A stretch of 64,000 nt of DNA from the NCBI RefSeq assembly GCF_905163445.1, contig NC_053200.1, positions 6,138,001 through 6,202,000 of the forward strand, in the 5' to 3' direction. Source of the DNA: Pararge aegeria (taxonomy: Eukaryota > Arthropoda > Insecta > Lepidoptera > Nymphalidae). Made by a program: the position numbers and the translations under genes. Shown one piece after another: positions 11,262-23,480 of this stretch (positions are counted from its first letter, which is position 1; each line of letters opens with the position of its first letter). The notes beneath the pieces were generated by a model. That model was not told where the DNA came from and searched no databases. It saw nothing but the letters and a program-made list of their open reading frames with translations.

Positions 11262-11577
11262 AATTCATCATCACCATCACATCAAAACATTACCGGCCCA
11301 CTAAATAATACGGGTCTCCTCGAACAATGAGAAAGGGTCAGGCTGTAGTCCACCACGCTGACCCTGTGCAGATTGGTGGACTCCAAACTCTTTTAAGATT
11401 ATAATTGAATATTCTCAGGCATGCAGGTTTCCTCACGATCCTTCACTGTTGAAGCAAGTGATATTTTAATTACTTAAAACGCATATAACTTAGAAAAGTT
11501 AAAGGTGCGTGCTGGGACTCAAACTCGCCCTTCCGTAAATGAAGTTGAGCTCACGCTCAATGCGCTATCACCGCTTT
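11262..11577 (-). mobile_element. GATGAT-tailed SINE (type 2), near full length
   Basis: The minus strand reads a tRNA-like head with B-box-like GAGTTTGAGTCCCAGCACGC, AAGTTATATGCGTTTTAAGT, ATCACTTGCTTCAACAGTGA, TGGAGTCCACCAATCTGCAC, GGTCAGCGTGGTGGACTACA and GGGCCGGTAATG, ending in a GATGGTGATGATGA tail (plus strand TCATCATCACCATC at 11265). Confidence 0.85.
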
Positions 11578-12497
11578 ATCCGCACATAACATTAAATATC
11601 TAACGCTTGGTTTCTTTCCACGTCAACCATGCCTAGAAGTGGGCATCCGTTGCTTAATCCCAATTGAAACTTAGAGATGTCATAGTGATCGAGAAACATC
11701 GAGATATTTCTGCCTTTATCTCGAACACGCCTTCGCGCTTTTCAAGTTTATTTTATTAATAACGAGTATGCAAACATTACGTGCTACATAACATATGTCG
11801 ATTTATTGTAGTGATAATCATAAAAGGGTATTATATTGTTTGTCTGTGTAGGTGACGTTAGCTTTAGAATCAACGTGCATAATATAATAGTATTATTTGT
11901 GTTAAATTTATTTGTGATAGGTCAACACACATAAATGTCATATTATTATGTTTAATGCCTTGAACCCACTACGTATAATAATGATATCAGCTCTAAAACC
12001 AGTTATAAATAGGTCTAGCTATCTAAACTTAAGTAGATTCTCGCGAAGCTGAATTTCGAATGGCGAAACTTCAGTCGCCAGTGTGACCTCACATCCTATC
12101 TCGCCATTTTAAAACAGTTCTGCCAACTTAAATTATTCATCTACATTTTCGGTTGGCATTTTAGGAGATGTGCCTTATTGTGATGTCTGGTAAAATAATA
12201 TTTTTATTTCCTCTGTCAAAAAATAATTGTTATATAATATAATTCAGTAGCAGCCTGTCCTATCAACTATCATTCATTTTTATCTATTTTTAAATCAGTG
12301 GCCGTGCATAAAATCTGTAGGTAATTATAGCAATAGCTCTAGCATCATTACCAATAAATATTGCTTATGACCGAAATCGTAGAAAATGTCAGGTTTATTT
12401 TTGTCGATAACCTATGTTTAAATTTTACTATTAATATGACGTAATGAATAAATTTAAAATAAAATGTACAACTCACTCTGAAATATTGTTCTACAGC

Positions 12498-12760
12498 CCC
12501 CAATATGCACTTGGTCAGCGTGGTGGACTACGGCAATTAACCCCTTCTCATTGTTCGAGGAGACCCGTGTTATGTAGTGGGCCGGTAATGTTTTGATATG
12601 ATGGTGATGATGAATTTTAGGTACATGCCGGAAAGAAAAGAATCGGATTGGTAGAATTCTTACGCTTTTGAGAACGGTAGGGAAAACTCTCAAGCATGCG
12701 GGTTTCACCATAAAAACAAGTGATATTTAAAAATATAACTAAGAAATAAAATCTAACTAA
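12498..12760. mobile_element. type 2 SINE with its 3' half inverted
   Basis: 12505-12612 reads in plus orientation (GGTCAGCGTGGTGGACTACG to GGGCCGGTAATG and a GATGGTGATGATGA tail). The adjoining 12641-12755 reads in minus orientation (CGGATTGGTAGAATTC, TTGAGAACGG, AAGCATGCGGGTTTC, AACAAGTGATATT). The two halves of one SINE are therefore head-inverted relative to each other. Confidence 0.7.
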
Positions 12761-12764
12761 GGAA

Positions 12765-13861
12765 TTTTTATATATATTTTGTATGCATTTAATAATTTAT
12801 AAAAAAGATATTTCATCAAAGCGTGGGTAAAAACATCAATAATAATTTTAAAATTAACTAAAAAATTACCACGTAAAAATGAATTGTCTGGTTGTAAGAT
12901 CAGACTGTAACGTAACGCATAACGGCATGCAAACCCCCCCCCGTGCTTGTCTGCCAGAAATAGTCAGTCAGCTGGGGTGCGTCGACAATGCGATTAAACG
13001 CAATCAACACTGGCAGATAATATATCAAGGTACTATTTAATATAGTACTGCCTATACATACTATTGAATACGTCACGTTTGGGATTTTCGGCGGCAAAGT
13101 CACTAAAATTGAAACGAGCGAACTAATTCGCTTGAAATAGTAACCGATAGAGCGAGCCACGGAGCTTACTACTTATTTTTATAGCAGTATTATTTTAATG
13201 TTGTTAACGTTTTGTTTTAGAATAATAATCTTTATTTTTAAAACGTCAAGTCCAATGTCCAACAAATTGTAATTTTCAAATACCACTGCATTATGCGATA
13301 GTAGTATTTCGAAGATCATGTTAAGATTTAAATTAATAACCTAAAAGCTCAAATCTTCCTGAAAAAGCAAGTGCTTGGATTTTACTTGGATGGTGTAAAA
13401 TGGCTTTATAAATACAAAAATTACTGAAAAAAATAAAATAAAAAATTCTTTGCAATTCTCAAGTCAGAATTCCTCATAATATAGGATAAAAATGGGAGAT
13501 GAAAATCAGAGCCCGGTAATGTATAACACACGAATAATTGGTATGATTATCTTAACTTATTTGGAACTTTCCATATTGAGTCACGTCCGTTGCTGGAATA
13601 GGTATTTTATCTACATCGAAGCCTCGACAGATAAAGCTACAATAACGTTGTTCAAACGCAATTAGTTATGTTCTGGACCAAATTACATTATTATTCAAAA
13701 CTAAACGACAACTATATCGGTGACCAATCATATCGACGAAGGATGTTTCGAAATATACTTAAACAAATAATGGTAGCTTTACACTCCTCGTTTAATTAAA
13801 CGCGCTCTTATGTCGACTTCCCTGGCAGCATTGAGCGATGTGGTTTCATAAGTTTTGTTTA
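12765..13861. other. AT-rich DNA, nothing recognised
   Basis: A C-run at about 12936-12944 is the only notable feature. Confidence 0.55.
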
Positions 13862-14100
13862 CCCTGCTACAAGTCAGCCTTTGACTGCAATCATCAACTT
13901 GCTGTCAAGTGATGATGCAGTCTAAGATGTTAACAGGTTAACCGGTCATATGACAGTTGTATTAAAACTTTAATCTTTTTCTACGCGACATCGTACCGGA
14001 ACGCTTAATTGCTTAGCGGCATGTCTTTGTCAGTAGGGTGGTTAATTCAGCCGAAGCCTCCCACTGGACTGAAGTATGGCCCAAGCAGATTTTGGGAATT
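13862..14100 (-). mobile_element. tRNA-derived SINE (type 3), body only
   Basis: The minus strand reads GGGAGGCTTCGGCTGAATTA, GACAAAGACATGCCGCTAAG, GCGTTCCGGTACGATGTCGC and, after extra sequence, GCAGTCAAAGGCTGACTTGT. The head is missing. A second tail fragment in plus orientation (TTGCAGTCAAGGGCTAACTT) is at 14243-14262. Confidence 0.72.
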
Positions 14101-14646
14101 ATAACATCTAAATTGTCTCTGCTCTGGTTTGCACAAAGACTTGGCGTCAAACGATTAAGCTACAATGTTGATAGGAAACTATACCCCTAGGGATGTGGTT
14201 TTAAATATCTGTAGTTACCATCTTCACTACCATCAGTTGAAGTTGCAGTCAAGGGCTAACTTGTCATTGTTCATATCAAAGAGAATTCATAATATTATGT
14301 ATATAATAGGACAAAAAACAGCTTTGAACACTACTACTATGAACAACTTCGACGGGTAATTGGCTATTGCCAAACAAGGTTTGAAGCAATAAGGCTGCCA
14401 TTACAAGTCAAATAACAAAAAGTGTAGATATATTCGAAGTTTTAGCGGCACGCCATTATGTTAATATAGATGTGACGTCATTCGGTGTTTCATAAGTCAC
14501 GGCGGATCGCTAGATTTAGCATTTTTTGTTTTCTTATCGAAAATAAATACCAATCTCACTTAGAATATAATATCATTAGATAAATATAATATGTTTGAGT
14601 TTCTTGGTTACTACCATCAGGCCTATTATTTGTAATCTATATAAGA

Positions 14647-15110
14647 AACTAGCTTGTGCCCGCGGCATCGCTCACGTTAAGTAAAATTTTTGATTTGGTA
14701 AATTTTAACTACAAAGGTTTAAAAAAATGTCTTGCTGCAAATAGAAAAATATGAACGTACTTATATAAAAAATCTGAAATTTTCATAAAAATTTTCATCC
14801 CCTATTTGATGCCTTTGGAGTTGGAATTTTCAAAATTTATGAAACACGTATTCTGTATTTTTGAATCGAAAACCTAAAATCAAAGTTTCATGGATGTAAT
14901 GATTAAAAAATTGAAAAATAAATTGATAAATGAAGGATTTGATACAAACTTTCATCCCCATTTAACCCTCTTAGGGTTGGAATTATTAAAAATCCTTTCT
15001 TAGCGGAGGCCTACGTTTTAATAACCATCTGTGTGCAAAATTTCAGCCCGATCCGTCAAGTGGTAAGAGCGTTGATAGATCAGTCAGTCAGTCAGTCTTT
15101 TGCATTTTAT
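14647..15110 (+). repeat. dispersed repeat (ACTAGCTTGTGCCCGCGG type)
   Basis: It opens AACTAGCTTGTGCCCGCGG, contains AAACTTTCATCCCCATTTAA and AAATTTCAGCCCGATCCGTC, and ends with a GTCAGTCAGTCAGTC run (15079-15097). This organisation is common in lepidopteran introns; class uncertain. Confidence 0.55.
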
Positions 15111-15112
15111 AC

Positions 15113-15286
15113 ATACTAGCTGACCCGTGCAACTTCGTCTGCACCAAATTTGTTATTACCGGAAAACACAAATAAAATGACATTTTCCAAAAATGAATCC
15201 TAGCTAGATCTTTTTCGATTTATCGCCCCCAAAACCTCCTGTATACTAAATTTCTAGAAAATCGTTGGAGCCGATTCCGAGATTCC

Positions 15287-15323
<37 letters not shown>

Positions 15324-15350
15324 AGAATTGCTCGTTTAAAGATATAAGAT
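15113..15350 (+). repeat. second dispersed repeat with embedded (AT)n
   Basis: CATACTAGCTGACCCGTGCA and ACTTCGTCTGCACC open a related repeat, which carries a pure AT dinucleotide run at about 15290-15321. Confidence 0.55.
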
Positions 15351-16118
15351 ATAGATGACGTACCTACTGATGTGTAAACGTACTGTCTCAGCTATAGGTA
15401 TATAAATACGGCAGTCGGCACACGTAACCGTACCGATTTATGAACATTTTAAGGCTAATTGCGTCGACAAATCGGCTATTTAACGATAATAGCCGCATCT
15501 AAATCTAAAAAAAATATATAATTGCTTGAACACACCTTAATTAGGATCGGAAGTCTCGAATGCTTTTTAATGTTTAGTTAATTTGTTTGTTTGTTTTCAT
15601 TGTTACTGTCACTAGTCGAAGCCTGCAACTGCATCGGTAATGAACATTTCATCAAAAATAAAAATAGTATTTTTTTTTTATTTTATAATTTCACTGTTGA
15701 AAATTTAAAAATAAAGTATATGAATAAATGATAGAGATATAATAAGAATAGCAATAAAATTCTTTATTACAGACAAAAGCATAAATCATACTACGTAGAC
15801 AACCTATAAAATAAATTATTTCTTTTATTGATTACCATTTGAAATGTTTCATTGGCTTACGTATATTCTTTAGTTTTTGCTTTACCTAATATTTGTTATT
15901 GATGAGCTAAGCAGAGAACTCACCTGCAGGAGAGAAAAGAGAGATAGAAAAGAGAACTCACCTCACGGGCGGGAGATAAAAATTATATACCCCGATTATA
16001 TCCCCTGACAAGGGATATAATTAAGGTGCCCACCTGCTAAATCACTGGAACATGGAATAGGAGAAGTTTACTCCCGTTTTTTAATACACATATATTATTT
16101 GGATATTATTTCCACTTG

Positions 16119-16192
16119 TGCGCCAGTGGTCTGAGAGTTGATAAAGCTGTGGGAGAAGATTAATTTATATCCTTTCCCCGGGGATATAAAGA
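16119..16192 (-). repeat. unclassified dispersed repeat, copy 2
   Basis: Minus-strand relative of 2388-2454. It shares the CCCCGGGGATA core, the ACAGCTTTATCAAC segment and the ...GCGC end. The flanking 15900-16080 sequence, with a GATATAATC/GGGATATAATT mirror, may belong to the same element. Confidence 0.5.
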
Positions 16193-16259
16193 AGGCGTAA
16201 CCTATCAATAATCTGATGTCATTACTATTTTACATATATACCATTACACCTGAATATTT

Positions 16260-16348
16260 ATAAAACCCGTATAAGAAGATGGCATGGAGTTTTATAAATA
16301 TTCTATGGTAGTTAGTGCTTTTGTGCATGTATAAAGTGCACGCCACTG
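16260..16348 (-). mobile_element. hAT-type MITE fragment
   Basis: It ends TTAGTGCTTTTGTGCATGTA then AAGTGCACGCCACTG (16334-16348), matching the left end of the 62013 element in reverse. The other terminus is lost. It lies between two copies of a roughly 47-bp direct repeat (16191 and 16404). Confidence 0.6.
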
Positions 16349-16576
16349 AGGGCCTGCCGGTTTCCACCAATCTGTAGCGTTGGTGGTGTTAAGCCTCATG
16401 GAAAGAAGGTGAAACCTATCAATAATCTGTCATTACTATTTTACATAGTTTTTAACATAGTTAGCTACCGCCTTTAGTACGCTTTGATCTTTTAAACTGA
16501 GCTACTTTGTAATGCACTTTTCAGTAATAGACTGAAGAGCTAGGTTTATATTAAGTTTACAATGTGATGTCGTAAC

Positions 16577-16761
16577 CAGTGCATAGAGGGTATGCAGGGG
16601 GTTTGCTATATTATATAAAATGAAAAAAATCTCCAGTACGAGTTATAAAAAACTTAAGGATAGGCATTGTAAGAGTCATAAATCAGCCTACCATTAATTA
16701 TTTATAACCCATACTGGAGATTTTCTTTATTTTATATCATCTGCATACCCTGTGCACGCCA
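16577..16761. mobile_element. hAT-type MITE with long terminal inverted repeats
   Basis: Left end CAGTGCATAGAGGGTATGCA. The right end is the complement of TGGCGTGCACAGGGTATGCA. Both subterminal regions carry ATATAAAATGAA.AAAATCTCCAGTA and mirror sequences, as in the 40769 element. Both termini are slightly damaged and no duplication could be identified. Confidence 0.75.
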
Positions 16762-17365
16762 AACCTATTTTTTGCGCTTGCATCGCAAACGCTGGCTAAA
16801 CCTTATGAGACAGTGTTATTCCTTAACCAATTAAATACGTTGTGCATTTAATGTTAATCGAAATTGTTCCGTACAGTATATCATTAAAATGAATATATTA
16901 GAGGATACCATAGTATGTACCAATAAAAAGTGGGAGCAAAACGGCTGTCGCGGCCGGGCGCAATATCCAAACTCCCGCTACATAAATCCATTGCACCCGT
17001 GCGAAGTCGCGTCGTCGCTAGTACATGATACGTAGGTAATGTAAAGGTATATAATTAAACTGATAAGGTTTATGTTATTCGACCGCTTGTTTGGCTATGT
17101 TACGCGCTTATAACTCAACAAACGATCAAATGAATGCCGCCATAATGCGCGTACCGAAATTTAACTCGGTTGCAATGTTAACGTAATCGACTGAAACAAA
17201 TGATATTATTAAAGAGGTTAGCAATTAAGAGCGTAATTTACGATGAAGTTATTTTTTTTTTTGTTTAGCTTTAATGACAAACGCGTTTACAGCCTCATCT
17301 GATGGTAAGATACGGTGCAGTCAAAGATAAAACGCGCTTCCTTAGCGGTCATATAAAGCTATATC

Positions 17366-17508
17366 CAGTGGTGTGGATTTTATATATCCACAAATGCACT
17401 GCCTAATCTTAAAATTCCATATAACTCGAATAGGAAGAGGATTTTTCCATTTCACACCATTTTCCATCTCTATGCATACCCTGGTCAATAATCTTGTGCA
17501 TGCCACAG
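17366..17508 (+). mobile_element. hAT-type MITE
   Basis: Left end CAGTGGTGTGGA, then CCACAAATGCACTGCCTAAT, CATCTCTATGCATACCCTGG and GTGCATGCCACAG. The flanks GCTATATC and GTTTTATC match at 6 of 8 positions, consistent with a decayed duplication. Confidence 0.7.
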
Positions 17509-18361
17509 GTTTTATCCATTTCCCAAGCCATAGAGTATCTAGGTATACTCGAGTTATTTCTCAAAAAGTATTGGAGTAAGGAGAAAGTTGTGGCACAATA
17601 GTTTTTAGCCATGGATATTATTATTTTGATTGGAACTAGAGTGTTTCTGTTCTGTAAAGATTTCAAATTTTAAAATTTATTTAAATACTCATTTCCAATA
17701 TGCTTTCTTATACCTGAGCACTTTTAAAAAGTGAAGTCGGTCTGTCTGTTACTCATACTTTATAGTGTCTCTACGACCGGTTTGGAAGGCAGATTTTGAA
17801 GTTTCTAGCATGCAATTTATTCTGCTTTGGCAAGAAATAGCTTCAATTAACCACAAGACAGCATTCAAAACTTACTCATCAATAATTTTAAAATAATAAA
17901 AATGATAACTTTTATGTTTTAAAAATATGGCAAACCCTAAAATTTTTAAGTACAGATGCACCTAAATCGAGCATTACAAGTTTATAAAACATTCCGAACC
18001 GATAAAAGTATCGAAAACATCCAACCGATAACTCGTCTAGACGGAATAAATATCCCAAAACACTCGAATGCCTACTCGATGGCTCACTTGGCTAATCGTT
18101 TGAGTTGCCAGTTGAAAAAAAAAAGCATCGTTTTTTTCTAACCTACTGCCACTTTAAAAGGTTGAAGGCGAATCTAATAGGGCGCGTGCATTTAAAACAT
18201 TTTAAACGAGCTTGTGTTCGAGATTACAGCCATGGGTGTGGTCAGGCTCGTCATGAACAATCTAATGTGTTTCAATAAAAGGAAAGGACAGCTCGTAAAA
18301 CCCAATCAATAAAATACCCACCTTCAACATATGATTTCTAAACTTTAAATACACCAGTGTT

Positions 18362-18648
18362 CTTCATTGCCATCATTAGGCTACTATACTTTACTGTTAG
18401 GGGTTCAAACATCCTTTTTTTATTGGACAGAAGTAATAAGAGCAATGACCCGCTGTTCTGCTCCAATACGAGTTGAGCACTGAAACTGAAAATTTCTAAA
18501 CCGAAAGCTACCTTCTTAGGTACATTATGGCTTAAACCTCTAAGGAATTGATTCTTTACAGCTATAAGCTCAACCTTGGATTCGAACCCAGGACCTAGTG
18601 ATCCGTAGTCTGACATACAAGCCAGTAGACCAACGAGGCAGTGAACCC
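18362..18648 (-). mobile_element. tRNA-derived SINE (type 4)
   Basis: The minus strand carries CGTTGGTCTACTGGCTTGTA (A-box-like) and CCTGGGTTCGAATCC (B box, complement at 18578-18592), then a body extending to 18362. This head recurs widely in moth and butterfly SINEs. Confidence 0.65.
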
Positions 18649-18973
18649 TATCTCGAAACTATAATATAATTATACACATATTAGGAGAGAGTATACAAAC
18701 AATTATATTAATGAAGATTAAAAGTTACATGGTTAAAAGCTACCTATATGCATAACATTACTTCGTTCGTTTTTTAAACTTTTTAACATTGGCAAAGATT
18801 GTGCTCCATACAGCCTACTTATTTATTATATTTCCTATCGGAATAAACTGTACGGACGGAATAAATACACTTCATCATGCAATGTGGTTTGAATAAAATC
18901 CGTGACAAACATTTATTATTGCAAAATTATAAGTGATAAATTGCATAAATCAAACGTGTTGCCAATAAACAAC

Positions 18974-18988
18974 GCGCCCCCTAGTGGG
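18974..18988 (-). promoter_or_regulatory. CTCF-like motif, best match
   Basis: The minus strand reads CCCACTAGGGGGCGC, an almost exact match to the animal CTCF core. It points opposite to the motifs at 2824 and 47873. Occupancy is untested. Confidence 0.42.
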
Positions 18989-19175
18989 TGTTTCGCGCTT
19001 GTTGTGAAAAATGTGCGATCGTCGTGCGCCCGTGCTAAGAAATACGTGACGGTATTAAAACGGATCATCCATTATGTAATACTTTGTTATAATATGAATC
19101 AATTTGTTGCACCCAACATTACGTTCTACAAAGAGTAGATGAGTTATTTTATTGAATATTCGTAGTTATTTTGTC

Positions 19176-19440
19176 GACCACTGGCACAATGGTGAACTCT
19201 GTGATCCTATAAGTGGAAAGTCCCGTGTTCAAACCTCAGCCGGAGCAATTTAGTGTCGCTGTCTTGGTCTGTTAAGAGCCAATCAATAAGTACGTAGAGT
19301 CTCGAGGAAAACCCGACAAGATACTCAGCAGATGCTCATTTCCAACATCAACAATTTACAATTTAACATTCATTGCTCTATAGGTGAGAGGTAAAAGCGG
19401 ATCAGGCTGTTTACAAGCAACCTTGTAATTAACAAATTCA
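19176..19440 (+). mobile_element. tRNA-like SINE head with unclear body
   Basis: ACCACTGGCACAATGGTGAA (A-box-like) and CGTGTTCAAACCTCAGC (decayed B box, about 19225-19237). The body to about 19440 is unassigned and its right boundary is uncertain. Confidence 0.45.
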
Positions 19441-20469
19441 TTAATTGTATAGTAACCTCGCTGCAATAAATGTGTCACTTAAAAATAAGTGTAAGTTAGC
19501 CTAATTTTAAACGACATCATTATTTTATTGGTTAGTACCAAATGTTTCCCATTTTTGAGGGCTCCTGTAAGAATTTTTTTTAGAGATTAACTGTCTTTGT
19601 ACACATCCTGGCTTTTTAACCTACTCTTATTTTTGTTTGGTACCTTCTAAATAAATAGATCTAAAAGTATCTTAGTAATAAAGAAGAAATCGCGAACATA
19701 AACTTATATGAAACAAAATGTTATAGTAATACAACTTTTAAAATAAACACTCAATACAGATGATAAAATCAATAAAACCGATCGTATAATGTGTATGAAC
19801 CATTAATTGGGATTACGGCTACATTCACACCCCGACAATGTTGCTTTTAAAATCGTACATTAACGCAAGGTCTTTGTGCGGCTGCGCATTGTGCGATGCG
19901 GTTCAGTTTATGGTGTAGGTGGAATTAGCGCGTGCTCTTCAATGGAAGGTAACAAAGAACTCGTGACCGACGCCTTATGGTACCAATATGAAGGACTGTT
20001 GAACCCTTTTTATTCACTCATTACTCATTATATTTCTAGCAGATGCAATATCTGTATGATACTTGCTACAATTAGATTAGTTAGTTAGTCTACCTATTAC
20101 TTAGAATAATGTTTTACTACTTTTATTGATAAGATGTACTACATACCCAAAATACAAACGCCTTTTTTATATTTTATATATAGGGCAACACTTTACAAGG
20201 CACGCAAGTAACAACGTCGATCTCCATAGAGATCTACAACTCCCCACTTTTGCTCAATATTTAAAAAAAAAACCGTCGAAAATTTACAATTGCGTGTGAG
20301 TGCGTAGCTATTATTTATAATATATATATACCCCGAAAAAAAAGCAATGCTGCGAAACAGGGCAACACGGGCGGTAGTAAATACTTTTTTAAATTATCTA
20401 TGTATTTGTATCTTAACATTTTGGTATTTATCTATATCTATCAAAACTCTTTGCACTATCCCGTTCTCC

Positions 20470-20575
20470 CGTAAGAGATTGCAGCAATAAGGCCGCCTTT
20501 GCATGTCGACATTGTGTACTGTATACGGCTTATTATTTATTTTCCTATATGTTATACGTGCAATAAAGTTTCTTC
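20470..20575 (+). mobile_element. LINE-type 3' end with AATAAA
   Basis: GCAGCAATAAGGCCGCCTTT followed about 60 bp later by GTGCAATAAAGTTTCTTC. Antisense relatives lacking the tail lie at 24495-24537 and 28811-28857. Recognised as a common lepidopteran retroelement end; clade not assigned. Confidence 0.5.
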
Positions 20576-22949
20576 TTCTCTTTCTTCTACGTTTCCGAAC
20601 GAGCTGTCGCAAAAAGATTTACTACTCAATCCTTAGAAGAAACGGTGAAACAATTAAAAAAATTAGTTCGTGTAGGTACCATAGCTAAGCACGCTAATAG
20701 AATTAATATACTTTTGTCTAAAGATCCTGTATTCAGGTCCAGGTCATGCCAACAATTTATAGATATTGGGTTGTCCTCAGTACCCACCGGCCCCAGTTTA
20801 GAAAACTTTATATCAACTTTATTTGATTATAAAACTGAAACTTTATTTGCTGTGTCACAAAGTGAAGATAATCGTTAAAGCCCGCCAGCCTGCATATCTG
20901 CAGCGTGCAGGGAGTAATCTTATAACTCTATCCTATGAGAGAGGGTAGTAATGATATCTCCACAAATCTCTCTTTATATAATTGTTGCTTGAGATTTTCG
21001 GTCTGTATTTGGTCGGCTATAGGGGAGGAGTTAAAGGGCGGTTCATTTGATTTTAAACTTGGAATGATTTTTTTTTATTCCACTACAAACCACTGCATCA
21101 AAGGTTGTCAAAATGAATAACAAGCAATGTCGTTTACACCAGCTACAATTCAGACCGTATAACAATAGTTACCGATATATTTTGCAAATTTCCCGTACGT
21201 CCTTAATAAACTTTTACAGGCAAACACTTTCACTCGCGAACTCATAACATTTATAAAGTATCGGCGGAGCACAAAGGAGTAGATTATATGTCTTTGAAGT
21301 GAGGCAAGGAGCGCGAAGACCGAGATAAAAGCAGTAAACACGTTAATTTTACTCAAAACGGTGCCATATGTTACGTTTGAGGACCACCATTCACGCTCCT
21401 ACAAAATAATCCTACGTACTATAGTAGCCAGATTTATCTTCAATTATCTATCTATACTTATATAACAAAAATGACGTTTGTAAGCGCAAATCTCTGATAA
21501 TACTTGCCAGTAGAATTTAAATATTATTTTTTTGCATTCGTTAACCTAGTTTTTGATTAAGGTTACAGGATATTTAACATGACGATGCTTAGGAGCTAAG
21601 CTAAAATAAATAGGTATGGTCAAAAAGAAGCTAAGGAAAAACACATTCAATTAGTAGCAAAGTAATGGCACATTCGGCAATTCAACTAAGTTCGTACAAT
21701 ATTTAGAATCATGTTGTAAACGAAAAACGCACAAATTTTAACGTTATTATAAATTTTAAAACAGTAAACCATCCAAGGGGCTCAAGCTCATGTCAATCTA
21801 TATTTCCAGAAACGTCGAATTAACGTCCAATCCTCAAAGTAATTATCTTCGTAATTATTATATTATCATAATAACAAATGATTACTCCGCCGTTTTTGTC
21901 TGCTTATGCACTTCGGAGAAATGTCTGGTAATGAATGGTAACCCTTATCCAGTACGGGTTAAACATACGTTTTACATATTATTCTCTGTGTTAATTGTCA
22001 TGTAACAAGGCAATGCAAGCGTGATCAAGTTTTATTTCTCTCTTCCGATGATAATACGCTTAACAGCTTGTTAGTAGTCGTGAATGGTATACCGGAAAGC
22101 AATATGGTTCTGTCAAAAATGTAAATAGGTCGTAAGACTTTTGTGCTTACTTTGTTACCTGAATAAGCCATTTTACCAAATCATGAAGTTTTTTTAGAAA
22201 AAAACACGTTATACTGCATAATTTACAATCGATTTACAAGATCTTAAAAGAAATAAGACTTTAACTACCAACTTCAACACAAAGTTAAAAATAATCAGTT
22301 TAATCTAAATTTTTCGGATTAAAGATTAAACTTAGTTATGATATCTTTTTCCTAAACTGTAAATACATGTTTGCTATACCAACTTCATTATTTGATCTTG
22401 AGATTTTGGATTAGATTTATAATTAACTTCAGTCTAATCCGCATCGCTAAACACACCGTTGTTGTACGTACCTACTTTGAATCTCTATAATTTTTACTCT
22501 ATAACTAAAATACAGTAAATTTTTTTCATCCTGAAACGATTGTAAAACAGTTAAACTTTTATATAAACAAAAAAAATAAAACAGTGCTCCTACGTGAAGA
22601 ATAAATCTTCTAACAATAACTCTTTTCTTAATAGTAGCGTACAATACTGTTAGTGTAATCTTCTTTTAATTGTTCATTCTATGTCCTTCCTCTTCCCTCC
22701 GGGCATTTCCATAGCTCACTTTTTCTTCACTTCTTTGTTTTTCATTTTCACAGTCAAAAAACCAATCTATATATCTCTATTGATATATAAATCTATTGAT
22801 TATAGATTTCCATTAGTTCTTTTCTATACATTAGTGATACCTTCGAGTTAATATGAAGCTTTCATTAATATCACTATTAATTTAAATATTACCCTAATAA
22901 TTGCATGCTAAATTGGCGTGGTACAGTTAAGAACTACATATTTTTCTAT
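20576..22949. other. AT-rich intronic DNA, no gene recognised
   Basis: A 77-codon plus frame at 20645-20878 has no recognisable motif and no supporting signals. The rest is simple AT-rich sequence. Confidence 0.5.
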
Positions 22950-23006
22950 AACATCTATTTCACCTGTATCAGCAAATAAATGCAATTGATTGATTGATTG
23001 ATTGAT
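22950..23006 (+). mobile_element. probable LINE 3' tail with (TTGA)n
   Basis: TATTTCACCTGTATCAGCAA and ATAAATGCAATTGATTGATT lead into a TTGA tetranucleotide run (about 22985-23006), the form of some non-LTR element tails. Confidence 0.4.
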
Positions 23007-23149
23007 CACATCTCAAATGCTTCCAAAAGTTCTTTTTAGTTTTTTGTTTTATTGATTATTTACGTAATTAAGTTTGTTATTATCCACGTATTCTATCAAT
23101 TATTTGACCAAATTATGTATAGCTCGAGTTTTATTTGTAAATTTGTTTA

Positions 23150-23480
23150 TTTTAAGACCCATGTTATTAGTAACCCTAACAAAAATAGACCCATTAAAGG
23201 CGATTGAACAATATATCCACCAACCCTAACCGCCGGGTGACAGAAGATTATTTCTCAATCCGGTCGGGTCGGAATGACCCTCACAATCCCTCCGAACCAA
23301 TGAAATATGTAACAAAGGAAAAACGGGTTGTGTCGGCTGGCGAATAAAGAAAGCTATTGGGTAACTATCAATGCGAAGTTATGAATAACTTATTAAAGGG
23401 GTTGCGACTGGGTTCAACAGTCCGATTTGTGGTGATTACGTTGTTGTGGGGTAAATATTTACTACGATTTATGTAAAGCA
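23150..23480. other. GC-richer intronic segment, possible conserved element
   Basis: ACCCTAACCGCCGGGTGACA, CAATCCGGTCGGGTCGGAAT and GGTTGTGTCGGCTGGCGAAT stand out from the surroundings without an open frame. Confidence 0.25.

Noticed and set aside
12454..12711. Frame containing a His run (HHHHH)
   Set aside because: The His run is the translated GATGATG tail of a SINE.
20645..20878. 77-codon plus-strand frame (SRSCQQFIDIGLSSVPTGPS...)
   Set aside because: Looks mildly coding-like but matches no family I know and lacks signals; possibly an old element remnant.
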